Virus record (IMG/VR): IMGVR_UViG_3300025122_000199
Location: 1 to 21,098 of that record
Length of the DNA: 21,098 bases
Strand: one strand, 5' to 3'
From: a virus
The notes under the pieces were generated by a model, which saw only the letters and a program-made list of their open reading frames with translations, did not search any database and was not told the DNA's origin. Below, piece after piece: positions 18,408-21,098 of this stretch. The position numbers and the translations under genes are program-made. Each line of letters begins with the position of its first letter. Positions within the stretch are counted from its first letter, which is position 1.

Positions 18408-20332
18408 CGCTGTGGATCAATGGTATCTGTGAAGGCTGAAGCCTTGATTGCGTGTAATGAGAGCCTTCCCCGCTCTGTGGTTACCATATACTGTACCTCC
18501 TTGAACTTACCCCTACTCAGCATATTGAATGCCTTAACAAAGTGGTTGTTTTGGGGAGGAATAGTGACATCTTCCTCAAGAATGTCAGGAGCACACTGCT
18601 CAGAGAGGGTGTAACCGTCCTCAGACAGTACCTCAAAGCCGTCTTCCTGTAGGATGGCACTCTCAAATGCCTCCATATCCTTAATGTAATAGAAATTAAC
18701 GTCTTGGCTGTACATGAACTTGTTGTCCATGTCAAATTCCACTTGGTATCCGAGCTTATCAGAGTAAATCTCACCGAAATTATAGGCTCGACTGATGACT
18801 TCAGTCCGATAAGCCGTAGTCTGGTCGAGGTAATAGCTCTCGTCAGCCTCCGCATCCTGCACATAATCCAGCCAAGTATATAACTTGCCTGTTTCATCAC
18901 CGAACATCAGCCGTATCTTGCCGCTGAATGCCGTTACCACAAAGGCATTGGGTGTCCATCCCTGCCAGTACCCGCTCCATGACTTCTGCTCCGTGTTATA
19001 GACGAAAACCCTATTGGGAATCTCCGCTCCATCGATGCAAAGTCCGATCATGTAACGGTTTCTGTAGTATGCCGAACAGGCTTTATTGCCTTGATCCCTT
19101 GTCATCCTCTCAATGTAATCATTGATAGGGGCTGAGAGGGGTGTGGATACATCTGTCTGTGCTCCAGCCTCGATAGTCGAGAGGCTCCGAACTCCGTCAC
19201 GAGAGAGAAAGAAAACATCAGAACCGACCTGTTGGACTGACTTGTGGCTGATGCAACCTATGCGGTTGTTGACCAGTTTAATGCTCCAATCAGCAACCTC
19301 TTGAGTCGGGTCAGCATCCACTGTCCAGATGCTTCTCTCCTTAAATACCAACAGCTTAAATCCGAACCACGGCATGATCGACATGATGGGATCACCTTCA
19401 CCCTCACCGATTCTCATACTATTGCCGAGTATATCCCAACTTTCCCCGTCTAATACATCCGAAACGTAAAGTGTGTCCTGCGGAATAGCGGTATCTGCCG
19501 ATGTGCAGAAGAGACGGTTGGAGTGTGCAGCCAATAGCTTTGGCTTTGAGGGAACCTGCGAGATGTGGGCAATGCCTACTGCGGTTGTTCCTCCGGCGGG
19601 AGCAGCATCAAAGGCTATCGTTGGGGGAATCGTTGCACTGTACCCGCTACCTTGGTTTGTGATATTAGTGCTGACAACCTTCCCGCCGTAACCGAGCTTT
19701 GCCGTTGCCGCAGCAGCGGAACCGGAACTTGCTGTGAAAGTAATGGCCGGAACACTTGTATAACCCAACCCGTTGGTGGTTATGTCAATGCTTGTAACCT
19801 TTCCGGCTGTGATAGTTTGGCCTGTGGAAGACGAGTTAACGTACTCCAAGTTCCCTACTCCATCGCAGAAATACATCCTGTCAACGAGTTGGGCAAAGTA
19901 AACGTCTGAGGCTGTCGAAGAGAAAGTCCCTCCAGTGTCAGAGATTAATCCGGTTTCACCCACAATCTTGATCTTATAGGTTCCTGCGTCTGAGTCTGAA
20001 TCTGCCAGTACAATCTTTTCTATGCTTGGTGTGTCAAAATAGCTTAGGGCAATAATGGAACCGTCCAGCACGTTAGACCATTTCGTAGTGATGGCTTCCC
20101 AATCATCAGTAATCTCATTCCAGACTCCATCAACAACATCATCAACCAACTGAGCTACACCCCGTCTGGTGATAAGATTGCCGAACGTATCAAAGTCTGT
20201 GTTCCTTCCGAGGTTATACGCACCCTCGGCCATTACGTTCTTACGGACGTTACTAGCTTGACCCGCAGAGAAAGAGACATCCCCACCTAAAACGATAGGG
20301 TCATCAGTTAGATTGTTCTCAAGTTGCGGCAT
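18404..20332 (-). CDS. Phage tail structural protein, beta-propeller-like, 642 aa
   Basis: The N-terminus (VRKNVMAEGAYNLGRNTDFD, then TFGNLITRRGVAQLVDD) is the usual opening of podophage tail/stabilisation proteins. Two copies of a GxGYxxxPxIxF motif (LGYTSVPAITFTASS and SGYSATIPPTIAFDAAP) lie near residues 190-250. The segment FGFKLLVFKERSIWTVDADP, then RIGCISHKSVQQVG, then DVFFLSRDGVRSL, matches beta-propeller-type tail proteins. Beta-strands continue to the C-terminus. It overlaps the upstream adaptor gene at TAATG. Probable role: tail tube or collar component. Confidence 0.7.
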   Translation of the reverse strand: MPQLENNLTDDPIVLGGDVSFSAGQASNVRKNVMAEGAYNLGRNTDFDTFGNLITRRGVAQLVDDVVDGVWNEITDDWEAITTKWSNVLDGSIIALSYFDTPSIEKIVLADSDSDAGTYKIKIVGETGLISDTGGTFSSTASDVYFAQLVDRMYFCDGVGNLEYVNSSSTGQTITAGKVTSIDITTNGLGYTSVPAITFTASSGSAAAATAKLGYGGKVVSTNITNQGSGYSATIPPTIAFDAAPAGGTTAVGIAHISQVPSKPKLLAAHSNRLFCTSADTAIPQDTLYVSDVLDGESWDILGNSMRIGEGEGDPIMSIMPWFGFKLLVFKERSIWTVDADPTQEVADWSIKLVNNRIGCISHKSVQQVGSDVFFLSRDGVRSLSTIEAGAQTDVSTPLSAPINDYIERMTRDQGNKACSAYYRNRYMIGLCIDGAEIPNRVFVYNTEQKSWSGYWQGWTPNAFVVTAFSGKIRLMFGDETGKLYTWLDYVQDAEADESYYLDQTTAYRTEVISRAYNFGEIYSDKLGYQVEFDMDNKFMYSQDVNFYYIKDMEAFESAILQEDGFEVLSEDGYTLSEQCAPDILEEDVTIPPQNNHFVKAFNMLSRGKFKEVQYMVTTERGRLSLHAIKASAFTDTIDPQR

Positions 20333-21075
20333 TAGTTCTTAGGCCCAAACTCAGCTACACTCCCATGAAAGTCATAGTCATTGTAAGTGTAGGGAATAAT
20401 CCGGCTTATGTTCTGCTCCTGTCCCTTCTCCAAGTCCCTCATAATCTGGACATGAGAAGCGGCTTCAGTAAATTTAACCTGTGCCTTCTGGTACTGTCTC
20501 GCTCTCTCAAGCATATCTCCCTCGGCAAAGGCAAGGAGGGCATTGTCAATCCCGTTTAAGGCAGGAGTGTCAGTATCCTCCAACTCAACCCAATTAAGTT
20601 TGCCCAACACAAACAGGGTTCCGGCAGACTTGGGAACTGGCACGGGCTTAATTCGGCAGTTACCGCTGCCGTCTTTTGGCAGGTTAATAAAGTTAGATGG
20701 GTTGGCTCTACGGTTTGCAATGTTCTCCCACGCATTAGGGTCAATCTGGAAGAACGTCATCCAACTATCGTTGAGTATGTTAAGTCCTTGATCCTTTCCG
20801 GTTTCAGTGAAACGCAGGGCTACAGGGAAATCCACCTTTGTCGATGGGGCAGAGGAGGATTGGTAAAAGGTAATGGAAGGAGTGGAGTCAATGGTGATCT
20901 CCGTGTCCTCTGCGACAACTGCCTTGGAGGCAACCCCCATTGTTTCAGTCCATAACCCGCTGTCCCAAATCATTTGGTAACGGCGGTTTATGAAACCCTT
21001 ACAGACAGAGACAGACGAGGTATCCGTATCGGATAGCTTCGTGGTCACAAAATCGGCTAGTTCAGTTAAGGTCAT
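20332..21075 (-). CDS. Putative head-tail adaptor protein, 247 aa
   Basis: It opens with MTLTELADFVTTKLSDTDTS and SVCKGFINRRYQMIWDSGLW, a helical N-terminus like that of podophage head-completion/adaptor proteins. Near the C-terminus, DNALLAFAEGDMLERARQYQ and KAQVKFTEAASHVQIMRDLE are the long conserved helices of that class. A beta-rich insert lies between. The start has only a weak SD (AAAGA), and an upstream gene beyond the window probably precedes it in the same operon. Confidence 0.6.
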   Translation of the reverse strand: MTLTELADFVTTKLSDTDTSSVSVCKGFINRRYQMIWDSGLWTETMGVASKAVVAEDTEITIDSTPSITFYQSSSAPSTKVDFPVALRFTETGKDQGLNILNDSWMTFFQIDPNAWENIANRRANPSNFINLPKDGSGNCRIKPVPVPKSAGTLFVLGKLNWVELEDTDTPALNGIDNALLAFAEGDMLERARQYQKAQVKFTEAASHVQIMRDLEKGQEQNISRIIPYTYNDYDFHGSVAEFGPKN

Positions 21076-21098
21076 GTCTTTATAATGTAGTTGACTAC

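Noticed and set aside
21087-21098. GTAGT/ACTAC inverted repeat at the right edge
   Set aside because: Only 5-bp arms and truncated by the window end; too short to call an operator or genome end.

Overview
This window looks like part of a tailed double-stranded DNA phage genome, or a prophage/metagenomic contig of one. An early/DNA-metabolism module on the + strand (about 1-8690) meets a late structural module on the - strand (about 21075-8698). Genes are tightly packed, with ATGA and TAATG overlaps and purine-rich Shine-Dalgarno (SD) sequences of the AAAGGA type. The late module runs head-tail adaptor, tail protein, GNAT-like protein, glycine/glutamine-rich protein, then two very large internal-virion-like proteins, an order that suggests a podovirus-like particle. 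I see no tRNA, rRNA, integrase or IS element. The host cannot be named from this sequence; it uses canonical SD and sigma70-type signals.

Left arm: small genes (two under 60 codons), a cysteine-rich conserved phage protein, a DUF932-like protein whose conserved blocks appear in swapped order, and two small unknowns end at a strong terminator (2553-2597). A compact control region follows (palindrome, sigma70-like promoter, 7-bp inverted repeat) and drives a ribbon-helix-helix protein. Then come a phage Holliday-junction-resolvase-like nuclease, an ERF-family single-strand annealing protein and a conserved phage protein with a RAMP-like glycine-rich loop.

Centre: 4502-5691 holds the most unusual element, a roughly 1.2-kb array of about 171 GGTNN pentamers. 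GGT is nearly fixed, while the NN dinucleotide takes all 16 possible values. The array is divided into 14 units by 13 copies of an AT-rich box with an invariant ATGAATTTA core, preceded by an SD-like AAGGAA. It ends in the ribosome binding site of the next gene. I know of no described element that matches it.

Downstream of the array, a Cas4/DUF2800-like PD-(D/E)XK nuclease appears split into an N-terminal gene (5699-5923) and a C-terminal gene (7106-7699), separated by five small genes, one of them another PD-(D/E)XK-like protein. A DUF736-like protein, a DnaA-domain-IV-like DNA-binding protein and a small unknown complete the + strand arm. Next to the convergence point on the - strand are an HExxH protein and a homing-endonuclease-like PD-(D/E)XK protein.

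Working picture: the + strand genes supply recombination and replication functions (ERF annealing protein, resolvase, nucleases, DnaA-like DNA binder, RHH regulator), and the - strand genes supply the portal-proximal tail and ejected proteins. All family assignments come from motif recognition by eye. No database search or structure prediction was run.
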